The notes: generated from the letters alone by a model not told the origin. A stretch of DNA of 64,000 nucleotides from Stenogyne calaminthoides (GCA_037126765.1 JBBCBC010000026.1:12698418-12762417), one strand, 5' to 3'; positions 34,641-46,577 are shown, counted from the first letter of the stretch. Translations and numbers: made by a program.

Positions 34641-35336
34641 TGTTGGGAAAATCGGGGTGCTCGGATCTATTCGAGGTGATTATTTAAATACATATTTAAA
34701 TTCAACAGTTAATTACTAACATGAATTAATCCTAAATCAATTCAACATAATAATAAACAACATGCGTACACATAATTCACGTAAATCCTAAACATGCGGA
34801 ACTAGGAGTTACGGAATTACTAACCTCTTGAAGAATCAAACGGATGAATCAACCCAAGAGCCTTCCCAAATATATCCCCAAAGTCCACGAACGTTATCCG
34901 GTGGGAAGCTTTCAACGAACGATTTTAATGGGAGAGAAATTAAATATTTTGCTACCACCTTTGTGATTTCTAATATTTCCAACACATGGAATTGCACTTG
35001 GGAATGAAGAGCTCATCCCCTATAAATAGGGAGGAGGGGGGGACGAATTTGGGATCGTTCGTTGAAATCTTCCCACCGGATAACGTGCGTGGACTTTGGG
35101 GATATATTTGGGAAGGCTCTTGGGTTGATTCATCCGTTTGATTCTTCAAGAGGTTAGTAATTATGTAACTCCTAATTCCGCATGTTTAGGATTTACGTGA
35201 ATTATGTGTACGCATGTTGTTTATTATTATGTTGAATTGATTTAGGATTAATTCATGTTAGTAATTAACTGTTGAATTTAAATATGTATTTAAATAATCA
35301 CCTCGAATAGATCCGGGCACCCCGATTTTCCCAACA
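34641..35336. repeat. Palindrome B (U5 arms)
   Basis: Arm 34641-34924 is the reverse complement of 35053-35336 (284 bases each). The spacer 34925-35052 is the same LTR core found in palindrome A, in the same orientation, with CCCCTATAAATAGGGAGG. Both outer ends are LTR termini (TGTTGGG and CCCAACA). Confidence 0.9.
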
Positions 35337-35709
35337 GGCTGCTGGTAGCTATTGCTCCCAACTGCTCTGGCTTTGTCAGCAGCTGAGGGATTACAACATA
35401 ATTGCTACTAATGTGCCTATCTTCTGTGACAGTAATAGTGTGATTGTCATCACTCAGAACCCAGTTCTGCACACAAGATGCAAGCATGTGGACATCAGAC
35501 ACCACTTTATCCGAGACCATGCAGAAAAGAAGAACATCAGAATAGAAAAAATCCATACTGATAAGCAAATAGCTGATATCATAACCAAACCACTAGCTGA
35601 AGTCATATTTAGAGAGCTATGCAATGAGCTAGGTTTACTGGACTTAGGAGAAGATGAACCGGATTACTTTGGTGGATTAATCTCAAACACCAGTTTGTTA
35701 AGAGACTGA
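35337..35709 (+). CDS. pol: W pol: RNase H C-terminal part
   Basis: The open frame includes 'PIFCDSNSVIVITQNPVLH', 'HVDIRHHFIRDHAEKKNI' and 'EKIHTDKQIADIITKPLAE', ending 'NTSLLRD' and TGA. This is the typical copia RNase H end and is uninterrupted; the rest of pol was separated by Z1. It is very similar in wording to Y 17413-17709. Confidence 0.85.
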
Positions 35710-36050
35710 CCAGGTAAGATGGTCAGATGAAGAGAGACTTCATCTGAGCAGAAGAGATCAGTTGGAAACTGGTCAGAAAGGATTGTCAGTTAAATGGGGA
35801 ACTTCAACTGACTAAGGGTTTTTGGGTTAGGAGGAACCTGAATTGAGGGTTAAAAACATTGTTGGGAAAATTTGCTAAGGTATAGGCTACACAATAAGAT
35901 CAACAAATCAAAAGAGTTAGATCAGATACAAGTGGTAACTGGTTGATTACAACATCAACCAGTCAGATACGTTTTCTGTTTACTTTATCTGAACTTGTCT
36001 ACTTCTCTATAATGATTACTGTTCACCTTACTTTATGACGCAAGCCCTGC
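35710..36050 (+). other. W spacer after pol
   Basis: No ORF. It contains GGGGAACTTCAACTGACTAA near 35797, also found in Y, and an LTR-like TTGTTGGGAAAATTTG near 35861 that is not a real LTR. Confidence 0.5.
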
Positions 36051-36054
36051 AAGC

Positions 36055-36256
36055 ATTAAATGCGGACGTGGGGTTTTTGTATTTATTAGCTTTTAATGCG
36101 TATTTTCGCGTCCAAAATACTTTCAGAAAATTTTCTTGACCGCACAATCATTTTACTTTACGGCCGTTTAATCTAAGTCGTTCATTTCAAAACACGAATA
36201 CTCAATTATTTGTGGGAATCCGTGTAAAATGTTTTCCCTCGCACCCTTTTAAAACC
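36055..36256 (+). promoter_or_regulatory. Internal promoter of the W accessory gene
   Basis: CATTAAATGCGGACGTGGGG (36054-36073), then CGTTTAATCTAAGTCGTTC (about 36167-36185), then a TATA-like CCTTTTAAAACC (36245-36256). Order and spacing follow Y. Confidence 0.5.
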
Positions 36257-36400
36257 CTAAAGTTCTTTCATCTTCTCACTTTCGAATTTTTTTTTTTATC
36301 AAAATTCTCCGAACCTACTGGTCTCTAAGCAAAACACGATTCAATTGAGAGAACTTAAATCGTTTATTTCAAAACACTTCAACTTTCGAATCGATTTCTG

Positions 36401-36667
36401 GTAACTTCTAAGTAATTGCTATTTGATATTGTGTGGATTTCACTGTTAAACATCGTTTATGATATATGTCGTATAAACTGTGTTATCTCATATCTTCAAG
36501 GATTAAAGGTTTATCTAGACTGATGATTGAATACATATTTGCAAATATGCGTATATGCCTATCATGAAGTCCATGTGCAAAATTTGTGCCTTAAGTTGAA
36601 TGTTTTGGGTAATTGTTATTGCTGGTATTGATATATAAATTACTCAGAATTGTTACTTTTGATGTAG
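36401..36667 (+). other. Predicted leader intron of the W accessory gene
   Basis: Donor TTTCTG/GTAACTTC at 36401, acceptor TTTTGATGTAG ending 36667, AT-rich between. The ATG at 36670 comes two bases after the acceptor. Y has the same arrangement (15156-15320). Confidence 0.6.
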
Positions 36668-36669
36668 AA

Positions 36670-37479
36670 ATGACACAATTATCAGCAATCCGAGGATAGG
36701 GCAAGAAGATGTGTAACTTCCTATCAATGAAAAAGGATATCGTCGATGAGAAATATGTTATATTCAATACGACGAACGATGAAGAATCGAAGGAGATCCT
36801 AGATTGTATGAGGGCTCTTGGGCTGGAGAGATATTGATATATTCATTTGGATATAGTCCACACTTATGAAGCCCTTGAGTTCCTATACAATCTTGAGATG
36901 GATGGTGAAGGCCGGTTGAAATCTTCCGTGGGCAGTTTTGACATTCTCATAACTGATGACGATCTATTCCAAATCTTTGGACTACGAACAGGAACCGTTG
37001 ATCCAACCACCTTCACTACGGTCGTTGATGACAAAACATATCTGAAGGAAGTCCTATTAAGACCAGCGAACAGCGAGCAAGTTTTCAATGTCAAAGCACC
37101 TTTTCTCATATGTAAGTATCAACTTCTGTTCGAAATAGTATCCAAGGTGATTCTGTGTATCACACACAGTTTAGATGCTCTAACCGCTATGAAGCAGAAT
37201 ATGATGACTGCGATAATCAACAAGGCAGAAAATTTTGACTGGGCTGGATTATTCAAGTCAAGATTGCTGAAAGAAACGTCCAAGTTTAAGATGAACGAAA
37301 GGAACGAGGTTTATCTGACCTTGAAATGCTCACACATCCACAAAGTGTCCATTCTGCTGTCAGGCAAGTTGCCAAATAACTTTGACTGGAATGAGGAAGG
37401 GAAGAAAGTCTATTTGGCAAACGTTTAAGGCCATATTGGGGAAAGATGAATCAATTGTTGGGCACTCTGATGACGATCA
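36670..37479 (+). pseudogene. W accessory ORF, N-terminal part
   Basis: The ATG at 36670 aligns with the Y start at 15155. The first codons hit a stop (GGATAG), and a further TGA lies near 36836. The main open block is 36847-37428 with 'EALEFLYNLEMDGEGRL', 'DDDLFQIFGLRTGT' and 'QLLFEIVSKVILCITHSL'. After a shift near 37425 the reading continues to the Z2 insertion point in an Asp-rich stretch. It is homologous to X1 and Y accessory ORFs. Folding class is not recognised; no signal peptide or membrane span is evident. Confidence 0.7.
37475..37479. repeat. Target-site duplication of Z2 (left, imperfect)
   Basis: GATCA before the LTR, against GATCC at 46578-46582; four of five bases agree. Confidence 0.6.
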
Positions 37480-39320
37480 TGTTGGGATTATACTGGAAAG
37501 TATGCTTTTACTTTGTATAATCAAAATTGAATTTCGGACTTATTTACTGAAATAAATTGTTTATCACTGAAGCTTTAAATATCATCGAATGTTACATATA
37601 TTTACTGCATAACTGTTCAATAAATAGTACGTGTTACATTGTAGTTAATTTAGTGATACCAGATCACAGAAGATTAAATTAACAGTCCCTTGTAACCAAA
37701 AAGTACACAATTCACGACCTAGATGGAAATGAACAATCCATCGTGAAAGGTTGAAGTGTAAGGCTCAGATTGGCTTGTCTTGACCAAGAGATTACACTAG
37801 TGCATGACCGATGCCTTTGAATAGGACCTCTGAGAGGACAAATTCTTCAGAACTGAACAAGGAATAATTAGACCTCAGTGGTTCGTTATTTCTTAATCTT
37901 CGTCCCTTAAATAGGATCACATGTGGTTGGTAACTATTGCTTTGACTTATCACGGGTAGAGAATCAACGACATTCAATACTATATATCTTGGACAATATT
38001 ATTGGTCACATGCGATTGCTAAGATTTAATATGGAGAATCGTGTGCAAGTACACTTGTTCGATTTGCCCCCTTGGGAGGTTCATAAGCTTTATCATACCA
38101 AATCTTGCAAGTGGAACTAGTTTTCGGTATGGATAATAATGTTGACCCGTTCTTAACCAAGGACAAAAGATATTAATTAATGGAAAGCTATTTCAAAGGG
38201 CTTGAATTAATTAATGGGCTAGATAATCTTAAACACGGGAAATAATAACCGGGAGCCATATTGACAGTAATATGGGTTAAGATGGATAGTGCAATATTAA
38301 TTATGTAGTGGGATTAATTAATATTTATGGGCTTGAATAATATTGTGGCTCAATATTGATAATTCAAGATCCATTGGAAGGTCCAATCTTAATTCTCCTA
38401 AAGGCCCCCTAAGTAGCTCAACATAAAGTCCAATAACTGAAAAAGGTGTTTAAAGATAAAATAAATCTTGTTGCCTATTTTTCCTTGTTTTTCAAAAATT
38501 ATGGATAAAAAGGGGAGAAAGATTTTCTTTGAATTTTGTTATGGAATGAAGATATGTATTCTTGGAATACAAGATTATCTCATTAAATTCAAGAAATCTC
38601 CCACTTGGTTATTCATATTTGATATTTTCGAAATTTTTGATAATTAAGGAAAAAAAAGATTTTCTTGATTTTCTTGAAAAGATATTATGGAAGATATGTA
38701 TTTCTTGAAGTACAAGTATATCTCATAAATACAAGAAGATCCAAATCTTGGAATCTTGTCCCTAAATTTTTGAAAATCTCCATAACATGATGAGGTGGGA
38801 TTTTGTGGAATATTTTAATTATGGGAAAAAGAATATAGGAGATATATTCAAGATTTCTTGGAGATCAAGAAAAGATTTTCCCACATTGTTTTCTTCCTTA
38901 AAAATCGTCCACCACCCCATCTATAAATAGGGGATGATTCTTTCATTCCCATGTACAATTCCATGTGCTGGAAAAATTAGTAAATCCACAAAGGTGGTGC
39001 AACAAAGTTTATTTTCCTTTTGTTAATTGTTCGCGAGCATCCTACCACCGGATTGTCGAGCAAGGATTAAGGGAATACTTGGGAAGGTTTTTCTGGTGTG
39101 TCTAATCGACGAGACCATTGCCATTCCAAGAGGTACGTTCACGTTAACTCGTAGTAATTCCGCATGCGTAGGATTTACGTGAACTGTTTATATGCATGAT
39201 TTGTTGTTGAATTATTATTTGAATTAATATAGGATTAATTCATGCTAGTAATAATTGTTAGAATTAAATTTGTATTTAAATATTCATCCCGAATAGATCC
39301 GTGCAAATAATTCCCCAACA
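37480..39320 (+). repeat. Z2 5' LTR (1841 bp)
   Basis: TGTTGGGATTATAC to TTCCCCAACA. TATA box ATCTATAAATAGGGG at about 38930-38944. It corresponds nearly base for base to 44741-46577; in the first 500 bases most differences fall at CTG or CAG. Confidence 0.93.
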
Positions 39321-39335
39321 ACTGGTATCAGAGCC
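39321..39335 (+). promoter_or_regulatory. Z2 primer-binding site
   Basis: ACTGGTATCAGAGCC immediately after the LTR; exact TGGTATCAGAGC. Confidence 0.95.
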
Positions 39336-40875
39336 TCGGTTTTTTTCGCTCAATTTTAAATTGTAATTTAATTCGTTTTCATTAAATTTGAAATTGGATA
39401 GTAGAATTGCTATATCTTTTTTGCAGGTATCCAATTGTCATGAAATTTAATGTGTTTATTTATGCATGCATATAAATTGTGGTTTTTAATTCGATTCGCT
39501 CGAATTCGTTTTGCCTCGTGAGAAAATCCACGAGTAGATTAGGATTTGTTTGATTTGATCAATGTAATAGACTAGTCTAGATCTAGGTTTATTTATTTTT
39601 TGAAAATAAATTATAACCGGATCGGAAACGGAGGCGGAGACGAAGAATTAAAGGATAGATCCAGAATCGTCGCGATGACGGCGTCATCGTCGAAAAACTT
39701 GCCAAGGGAATGCATGCTACTACGCGACGCGCCACCATGGACGCGCACGACGCTAGGTAAGCCCGGGCGGGATCGCAAGCGGACGCTACGGGCGCGACGG
39801 GCGACAAGCAGACGGCGCTATGACCATAAGGCGAAGCGCGAAAGTGGACGGGCGGGCGAAGGCGAAGGTATGAGGACGCTGACGCCGCTGAAGTTCCACT
39901 GATGAGGCGAGGGTCATGATCACACAGCTAACGCGCCAAGTAGATACGCTGTCAGCCTCCCTTCGAAAGCATCACGAGGGCGCGCAGCAGAAAGAGACGA
40001 GAAGGCAGGTTCGTCGGAAGTGCCGAGGCCGGGCCGAGACGACTTCGGCCAGGGGCCGCCGGATCTTGGGCGTGCATCCCGGCTACGAGCTACTTGGCGT
40101 GGCATTTCGAGACAGAGTTCCTTTCGAGACGATCGAGTGGGAGAAATTCAAGACGACGTTTCTTCAAAATCAAGCCAAGAAAAATCAAACCATGACAATT
40201 GGATAATTGTGCCCAATATGTTTATTTTTCCGCTTTGCTTGATTTATTGTTGTGACGTCTTGTGCTTTATTTAATTTGTTTAAATGTGTTTGCATGAGAA
40301 TTGCCCAATGAAAAATCTCACCTTCAAAAAATTACTAAGTATGTTTAAATAATTAATTGACAATTTTATTCCGGATAATAAAATTGAATTAATTTTGACC
40401 ACCATGATTTATTTATTTGTGAATTCTTTTGGAGAAATTCCCCCCACGGGACTGTCAAAAGATAGCTTTCACATGAAAAAATCCAGATGGATGATTGTGG
40501 ATTATTACTAGTGGCGACGATGATCCTCCACACGAGGCTCGTTCAAAATGAAATAATAATTCTGTATTTAATCATGGTTATTTCTTAGGTATAAAATTGA
40601 TATGCATATACTTCCCCGAAGTCCCTGTCAATTTTATATTGGTCAAGTGGGAGCCAACTATTAATCTGGATATTAAAGGTTTGTAATTGTTCCTGTTTAT
40701 AACCTGCTTGAATGTGTTTAAATAATGACCCACCCCACGTGGCTTATTTAAACTGCTTTTGAGATGTTGGGCGATGATGTTCATATTTTTTTTTTGAGAT
40801 TTTAATATGAAACATGTGATCGAACCTTGTGATATATTTATGCTTATTCATATTATTATTTATTTCGATTCAAAG
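39336..40875 (+). other. Z2 untranslated leader with GC-rich block
   Basis: 39640-40130 is GC- and CpG-rich and open in several frames (for example 39600-39902 and 39916-40206); the rest is AT-rich. The block sits at the same place as in Z1 (33960-34330), so it is a family feature. No domain is recognised. Confidence 0.6.
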
Positions 40876-41580
40876 ATGTCGCTTACCTTTTAATCCACTG
40901 ATATTATACTTAAAGTCAATAGAATAAGTATGGAAACTATATTGATTGGAAACGGAAAATTATAATTATTCTAACTGCACAAAAGCACAAGTGGATTCTT
41001 GACACACCAAAATCAGATGAGCCAACTGACGAGTCAAAAATGCGAGACTCATCAGATCATCTTGCGAGAGATGTCGTCGCTGAAATGGTGGAGGGCAAAC
41101 CCGTAAGGGATTACGTCCTCAAAATTAATGGCCCATCTGAACAAACTTGAGGTTCTAAGTGCAGATTATAATCTGGAGACTCAGATGAATTTGGTACTTC
41201 ACTCTCTGCCCAAAAGTTTCTGAGCATTTTGGCCTCGCTAGCTGATTTGTTGCAAGCTGTGGTCTCGGCAGAGATGTTGATGGGGCACCAAACTCAAGCT
41301 TTGACGGCAAGTGGTCCGTCTTCATTTTCTAGGCCAAGGGTAGGCAAGAAGAAGAAGAGAACCAAAAGCCATAAGCAATAAAACTCAACTGTTGCCAAGG
41401 GCAATGGTAAGATGAGGAATGATTGTGGTGTCAAGGAGAATCCAAAGAGGAAGTGCTTAAGCTGCGGTGAAATAGGACAATGGAGGTTTGCCTGTTCCAA
41501 CCCCAAAAGGGCCGGAAAGAAAAGTAATTCTCACGCACTAATTGTTGAAACTTGTTTTAGCGGTATATACTTCTCATTTG
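40876..41580 (+). pseudogene. gag: Z2 gag, degenerate
   Basis: ATG 40876 aligns with the Z1 gag start (ACCTTTTAATCCACTG in common). The body is reduced by deletions and out of frame, and is followed by a Lys-rich part and the knuckle CLSCGEIGQWRFAC (about 41456-41500), which like Z1 has Gln in place of His. No frame above 60 codons spans the Gag core. Confidence 0.7.
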
Positions 41581-43112
41581 TGGGTAGTTGATACGGGATC
41601 TACTAATCATGTTTGCTTCACGGGTTCAAACTGATCCGACAACTTAGTGGCAGTGAGATCCTCATCACACTGGGCAATGCTACGAGAGTGGCAGCTGAAG
41701 TAGTGGGAGAAGTGCACCTGTCTTTTGAAGACAAAGTTTTAATTTTAAGAGATGTTCTTTACGTTCCAAATTTTAGAAAGAATTTAATTTCAGTTTCTAA
41801 ACTTTATCTTGATGGATATTCGGTTACTTTTAATAAAGTTGTTACCATTTCTCTTTTTGATAAATTTATCTGTCATGGAACGTTGTCGAATAATCTCTAT
41901 ACAATTAACTGTGCACACCACTCACGAAATGCATCCTATAACACATCCACTGTTTCCGAGAAAAGAAAACGTTCAGCAGATGTGAACGAAACACTTCTAT
42001 GGCATCTAAGATTGGGACATAGTAATCCAAAGAGGATCCAATGGTTGGTGAAAGACGGTTCACTGGAGTTTCTCCAAGTTGAACCAATTTCAACTTGCGA
42101 ATCATGTTTGGAGGGTAAAATGACCAAGAGGGCATTCGGAGCCAAGGGAAATAGAGCCAAAGAAGTGTTAGAAATCGTTCACACAGATGTATGTGGTCCA
42201 ATGTCAACCAAATCAAGAGGGGGTTATGAGTATTTCGTCACTTTTATTGATGACTACTCAAGGTACGGTTATATTTTCCTTATGAAGCATAAATCTGAGA
42301 CCTTTGAGAAATTCAAAGAATTTAAGGCTCAAGCAGAGAATCATAGGGAAAAACGTATCAAGTCTCTACGATCCGATCATGGAGGCGAATACATCAGCGA
42401 TGAGTTTTTGAACTACTTGTCTGATAAAGGGATTACATCCCAGCTAACTGCACTCGGAACCCCTCAACAAAACGGGGTTGCAGAGCGAAGAAACAAAACT
42501 CTTTTGGAAATGGTTAGATCTATGATGAGTTATGCGGATCTTCCCAAGTCGTTCTGGGGTCATGCCTTGGAAACAGCAGCCTACATTCTGAACTTGGTGC
42601 CATCCAAATCGGTTCCCAAAACTCCCAAAGAATTGTGGACCGGGCGCAAACCCAGTTTGAGACACATGAATATTTGGGGGTGTCCGGCCTACGTGTTGGA
42701 CAAGGAAGCCGGAAAATTGGACCCTCGATCAGAATTAAGGTTGTTTGTGGGATACCCCGAGGGAACAAAAGGGTGTATGTTCTATGGTCCCGAAGATCAA
42801 AAGGTGGTAATAAGAACCCACTTTAGATTTTTGGAAGAAGACTATATGAACGAAAGAAGACCCAGAAGTGAGATTACCTTAAATGAGCTAAGAGGGCTAA
42901 CCTCAGTGCCAACTGTACAAGATGACATACCAAACGACACACTTACACAACCGGAACCTCATCGTAGTGGGAGGGTTGTGAGACAGCCCGAGAGATTCAT
43001 GGGGATAGGAGAGTCCTCGGACTTGATTCCCGGACAAGATGAATCAGACTCATGGACATATGACGAGGCAATCCAAGACAAGGATGTAGTTTCTTGGCAA
43101 ACAGCAATGTAA
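41581..43112 (+). CDS. pol: Z2 pol: protease end and integrase
   Basis: The protease site DTGSTNH (about 41590) is followed by one frame change, then a 499-codon open frame from 41613. This holds 'VLYVPNFRKNLISVSKLYLD', HLRLGH, the zinc-binding 'CESCLEGKMTKRAF', and the integrase core with HTDVCGP, 'LRSDHGGEYISDEF' and 'PQQNGVAERRNKTLLEM' (all three catalytic positions D, D, E present). It ends 'SWQTAM' and TAA at the integrase-RT border, where Z1 has GAA. Would insert element cDNA into the host genome. Confidence 0.88.
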
Positions 43113-44600
43113 GCCGAAATGGGTTCTATGGATCATAACAGAGTGTGGGAGCTAGTCAAACCACTTAATGGGGTCAAACCCATTGGATGCAAGTGGGTGT
43201 ACAAGAGAAAAAGAGGACCGGACGGGAAGGTGGAAACCTTCAAAGCAAGACTCGTGGGCGAAAAGGTTATACTCGAGAAAGAGGGATCGATTATGAGGAA
43301 ACTTTTTTTGCCCGTAGAGCCATACTTAAGTCCATCCGAATTCTCTTATCGATTCTTCAAGCATCTCTCGACTTTGAAATCTGGCAAATGGATGTCAAGA
43401 CAGCTTTCCTTAATTGAAGTCTTGATGAATAGATCTATATGCAACAACCCCAAGGCTTCATTGAAAAAGGCCAAGAACACCTAGTTTGTAAGCTCATGAA
43501 GTTCATTTACGGACTCAAACAGGCATCCAGAGCTTGGAACCAATGTTTTGATCATGTTATAAAGTCTTATGGGTTTAATCAAAACGAGTTCGAAAGTTGT
43601 GTGTACAAAAAGCATGTCGGAACTGCATTGGTATTCTTAGTACTATCGTGAGATTTACACATTCGATCATCGAACGATGTAAAGGTGTTATCGACGTAAG
43701 GGCATGGCTTTCAAAAATGTTTGATATGAAGGACTTAGGGAAGCCGCCCACATCCTTGGGATCAAGATCACTCGAGATCGCAAGAAAAGGATGATAGGCT
43801 TGTCGCAAGCTTCATACATAGACACTGTCTTGAAACGATTCAGCATGCAGGATTCCAAGAAAGGCTTCGTACCTTTCAGACATGGAACCCATCTATCCAA
43901 GGAAATGTGCACTAAGACACAAAAGGAGATAGATGACATGAAAGGCATTCCATATGCTTCGGTTGTTGGAAGCCTTATGTATGCAATATTGTGTACGAGA
44001 TCGGATATCTGCTTTGCCGTTGGCATGGTGGCAAGATATCAAAGTAACCCGAGGAAAGAACATTGGACGGCAGTTAAAAACATTCTGAAGTATCTGAAAA
44101 GAACTCGAGATAGAATGTTAATTTATCAGTCAGATATTCTAATCCACATCGGCTACACGGACTTGGATTTCCAATCAGACTTAGATTCCAGAAAATCTAC
44201 CTCCGGTAGTGTGTTTTGCATGGGGGAGGAGCCATGACATAGAGAAGCGTTAAAAATGCATCGCAGATTCTACCATGGAAGCCGAATATGTAGGCTAACT
44301 AGGCAAATGAAAAAGAAGCGGTTTGGCTCAAGAACTTCCTAGTGGACTTGGATGTAGTTCGAATTTGCCCAAAGATCAATCATTTTATTTGACAATGCCG
44401 AGCAGATTTGCAAATTCAAGGGAACCAAGAGCCCACAAGGCCAAAGAAAACACATTGAAAGGAAATACCATCTTATACGAGAAATCGTTAAGAGAGGAGA
44501 TATAGAGATGGCAAAGATAGCGTCGGGAAGACAATCTAGCGATCCATTCACAAAGGGCTTGCCTCGAGAATACATTCGAGACATGTGGAAGGAATGGGTG
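43113..44600 (+). pseudogene. pol: Z2 pol: reverse transcriptase and RNase H
   Basis: RT begins 'MGSMDHNRVWELVKPLNGVK' (43119), with fragments to 43651 in three frames. Where Z1 has the catalytic YVDD, Z2 reads a stop and unrelated residues (about 43640-43670). The later part is open at 43791-44237 ('MIGLSQASYIDTVLKRFSMQ', 'RSDICFAVGMVARYQSNP') and RNase H remains as 44323-44600 with frameshifts. Confidence 0.85.
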
Positions 44601-44740
44601 TCAAGACCGCTGCCAATATGCTTTGAGTATAAGTGGGAGAAATTATTAGGTTCGTGCGGGGACATTAGATGTCACGACAGAAACTACACGAGACATGTTG
44701 TAGTATACTTAAAAGCGCACTTTGAGTATAAGTGGGAGAT
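44601..44740 (+). promoter_or_regulatory. Z2 duplicated polypurine-tract motif
   Basis: TTTGAGTATAAGTGGGAGA at about 44623-44641 and again at 44721-44739, the second touching the 3' LTR. Z1 has the same pair. Confidence 0.7.
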
Positions 44741-46577
44741 TGTTGGGATTATACCGAAAGTATGCTTTTACTTTGTATAATCAAAACCAATTTCGGACTT
44801 ATTTATCAAATAAATTGTTTATCACCGATGCTTTAAATATCATCGAATGTTACATATATTTACCGCATAACTGTTCAATAAATAAGACGTGTTACATTGT
44901 AGTTAATTTAGTGATACCGATCACGTAAGATTAAATTAACAATCCTTTGTAACCAAAAAGTACACCATTCACGACCTAGATGGAAATGAACAATCCATCG
45001 TGAAAGGTTGAAGTGTAAGGCTCGATTGGCTTGTCTTGACCAAGAGATTACACTAGTGCATGACCGATGCAATCGAATAGGACCTCTGGGAGGACAAATT
45101 CTTGAACCGAACAAGGAAGAATTAGACCTCGATGGTTCGTTATTTCTTAATCTTCGGTCCCTTAAATAGGATCACATGTGGTTTGGTAACTATTGCTTTG
45201 ACTTATCACGGGTAGAGAATCAACGAGATTCAATACTTTATATCTTGGGCAATATTATTGGTCACATGCGATTGCTAAGATTTAATACGGAGAATCGTGT
45301 GCAAGTACGCTTGTTCGATTTGCCCCCTTGGGAGGTTCATAAGCTTTATCATACCAAATCTTGCAAGTGGAACTAGTTTCCGGTATGGATAATAATGTTG
45401 AACCGTCCCTTAACCAAGGACAAAAGATATTAATTAATGGAAAGTTATTTCAGTGGCTTGAATTAATTAATGGGCTAGATAATCTTAAACACGGGAAATA
45501 ATAACCGGAGCCATATTGACAAAGAATATGGGTTAAGATGGATAGTGCAATATTAATTATGTAGTGAGATTAATTAATATTTATGGGCTTGAATAATATT
45601 GTGGCTCAATATTGATAATTCAAGATCCATTGGAAGGTCCAATCTTAATTCTCCTAAAGTCCCCCTAAGTAGCCCAACATAAAGTCCAATAACTGAAAAA
45701 AGGTGTTTAAAGATAAAATAAATCTTGTTGCCTATTTTTCCTTGTTTTTCGAAAATTATGGATAAAAAGGGGAGAAAGATTTTCTTTGAACTTTGTTATG
45801 GAATGAAGATATGTATTCTTGGAATACAAGATTATCTCATTAAATTCAAGAAATCTCCCACTTGGTTATTCATATTTGATATTTTCGAATTTTTTGATAA
45901 TTAAGGGAAAGAAAGATTTTCTTGATTTTCTTGAAAAGATATTATGGAAGATATGTATTTCTTGAAGTACAAGTATGTCTCATAAATTCAAGAAGATCCA
46001 AATCTTGGAATCTTGTCCCTAAATTTTCGAAAATCTCCATAACATGATGAGGTGGGATTTTTGTGGAATATTTTAATTATGGGAAAAAGAATATAGGAGA
46101 TATATTCAAGATTTCTTGGTGATCAAGAAAAGATTTTCCCTCATTGTTTTCTTCCCTAAAAATCGTCCACCACCCCATCTATAAATAGGGGATGGTTCTT
46201 TCATTCCCATGTACAATTCCATGTGCTGGAAAAATTAGTAAATCCACAAAGGTGGTGCAACAAAGTTTATTTTTCTTTTGTTAATTGTTCGCGAGCATCC
46301 TACCACCGGATTGTCGAGCAAAGATTAAGGAATACTTGGGAAGGTTTTTCTGGTGTGTCTAATCAACGAGACCATTGTTATTCCAAGAGGTACGTTCACG
46401 TTAACTCGTAGTAATTCCGCATGCGTAGGATTTACGTGAACTGTTTATATGCATGATTTGTTGTTGAATTATTATTTGAATTAATATAGGATTAATTCAT
46501 GCTAGTAATAATTGTTAGAATTAAATTTGTATTTAAATATTCATCCCGAATAGATCCGTGCAAATAATTCCCCAACA
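44741..46577 (+). repeat. Z2 3' LTR (1837 bp)
   Basis: TGTTGGGATTATACC to CCCAACA; TATA box ATCTATAAATAGGGG near 46178-46192. Compared with the 5' LTR it has CCG or CG where the other has CTG or CAG. Confidence 0.93.

Larger units (their letters stand above)
26897..35336. mobile_element. Z1: Ty1/copia element with inverted body
   Basis: The coding interior (29132-34640) is on the minus strand with correct PPT/U3 and U5/PBS junctions. The outer ends are different: on the left the LTR U3 is present in plus orientation (26897-27720), on the right the U5 is in plus orientation (35053-35336). The resulting order is U3, core(rc), U3(rc), body(rc), U5(rc), core(rc), U5. This is what one inversion of a plus-strand element with breakpoints inside both LTRs would give. 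The right end CCCAACA abuts W at 35337; the left end is cut by X0. Confidence 0.8.
35337..37479 (+). mobile_element. W: Sirevirus-type copia element, middle part
   Basis: This is plus-strand sequence between Z1 and Z2: the end of pol, a spacer with a promoter and intron, and the N-terminal part of the accessory ORF. It continues after Z2 at 46578. The 5' half of W must lie left of the window. Confidence 0.85.
37480..46577 (+). mobile_element. Z2: complete Ty1/copia element, sibling of Z1
   Basis: Two 1.84 kb LTRs (37480-39320 and 44741-46577), PBS, leader, gag, pol and PPT, all on the plus strand in normal order. It interrupts the accessory ORF of W. Pol is close to Z1. Stops and frameshifts in gag and RT, including loss of the YVDD catalytic site, make it defective as sequenced. 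Confidence 0.93.

Noticed and set aside
35855..35880. An LTR start (TTGTTGGGAAAATTTG) after W pol
   Set aside because: No matching end, PBS or second copy; the real W LTR begins at 49482.
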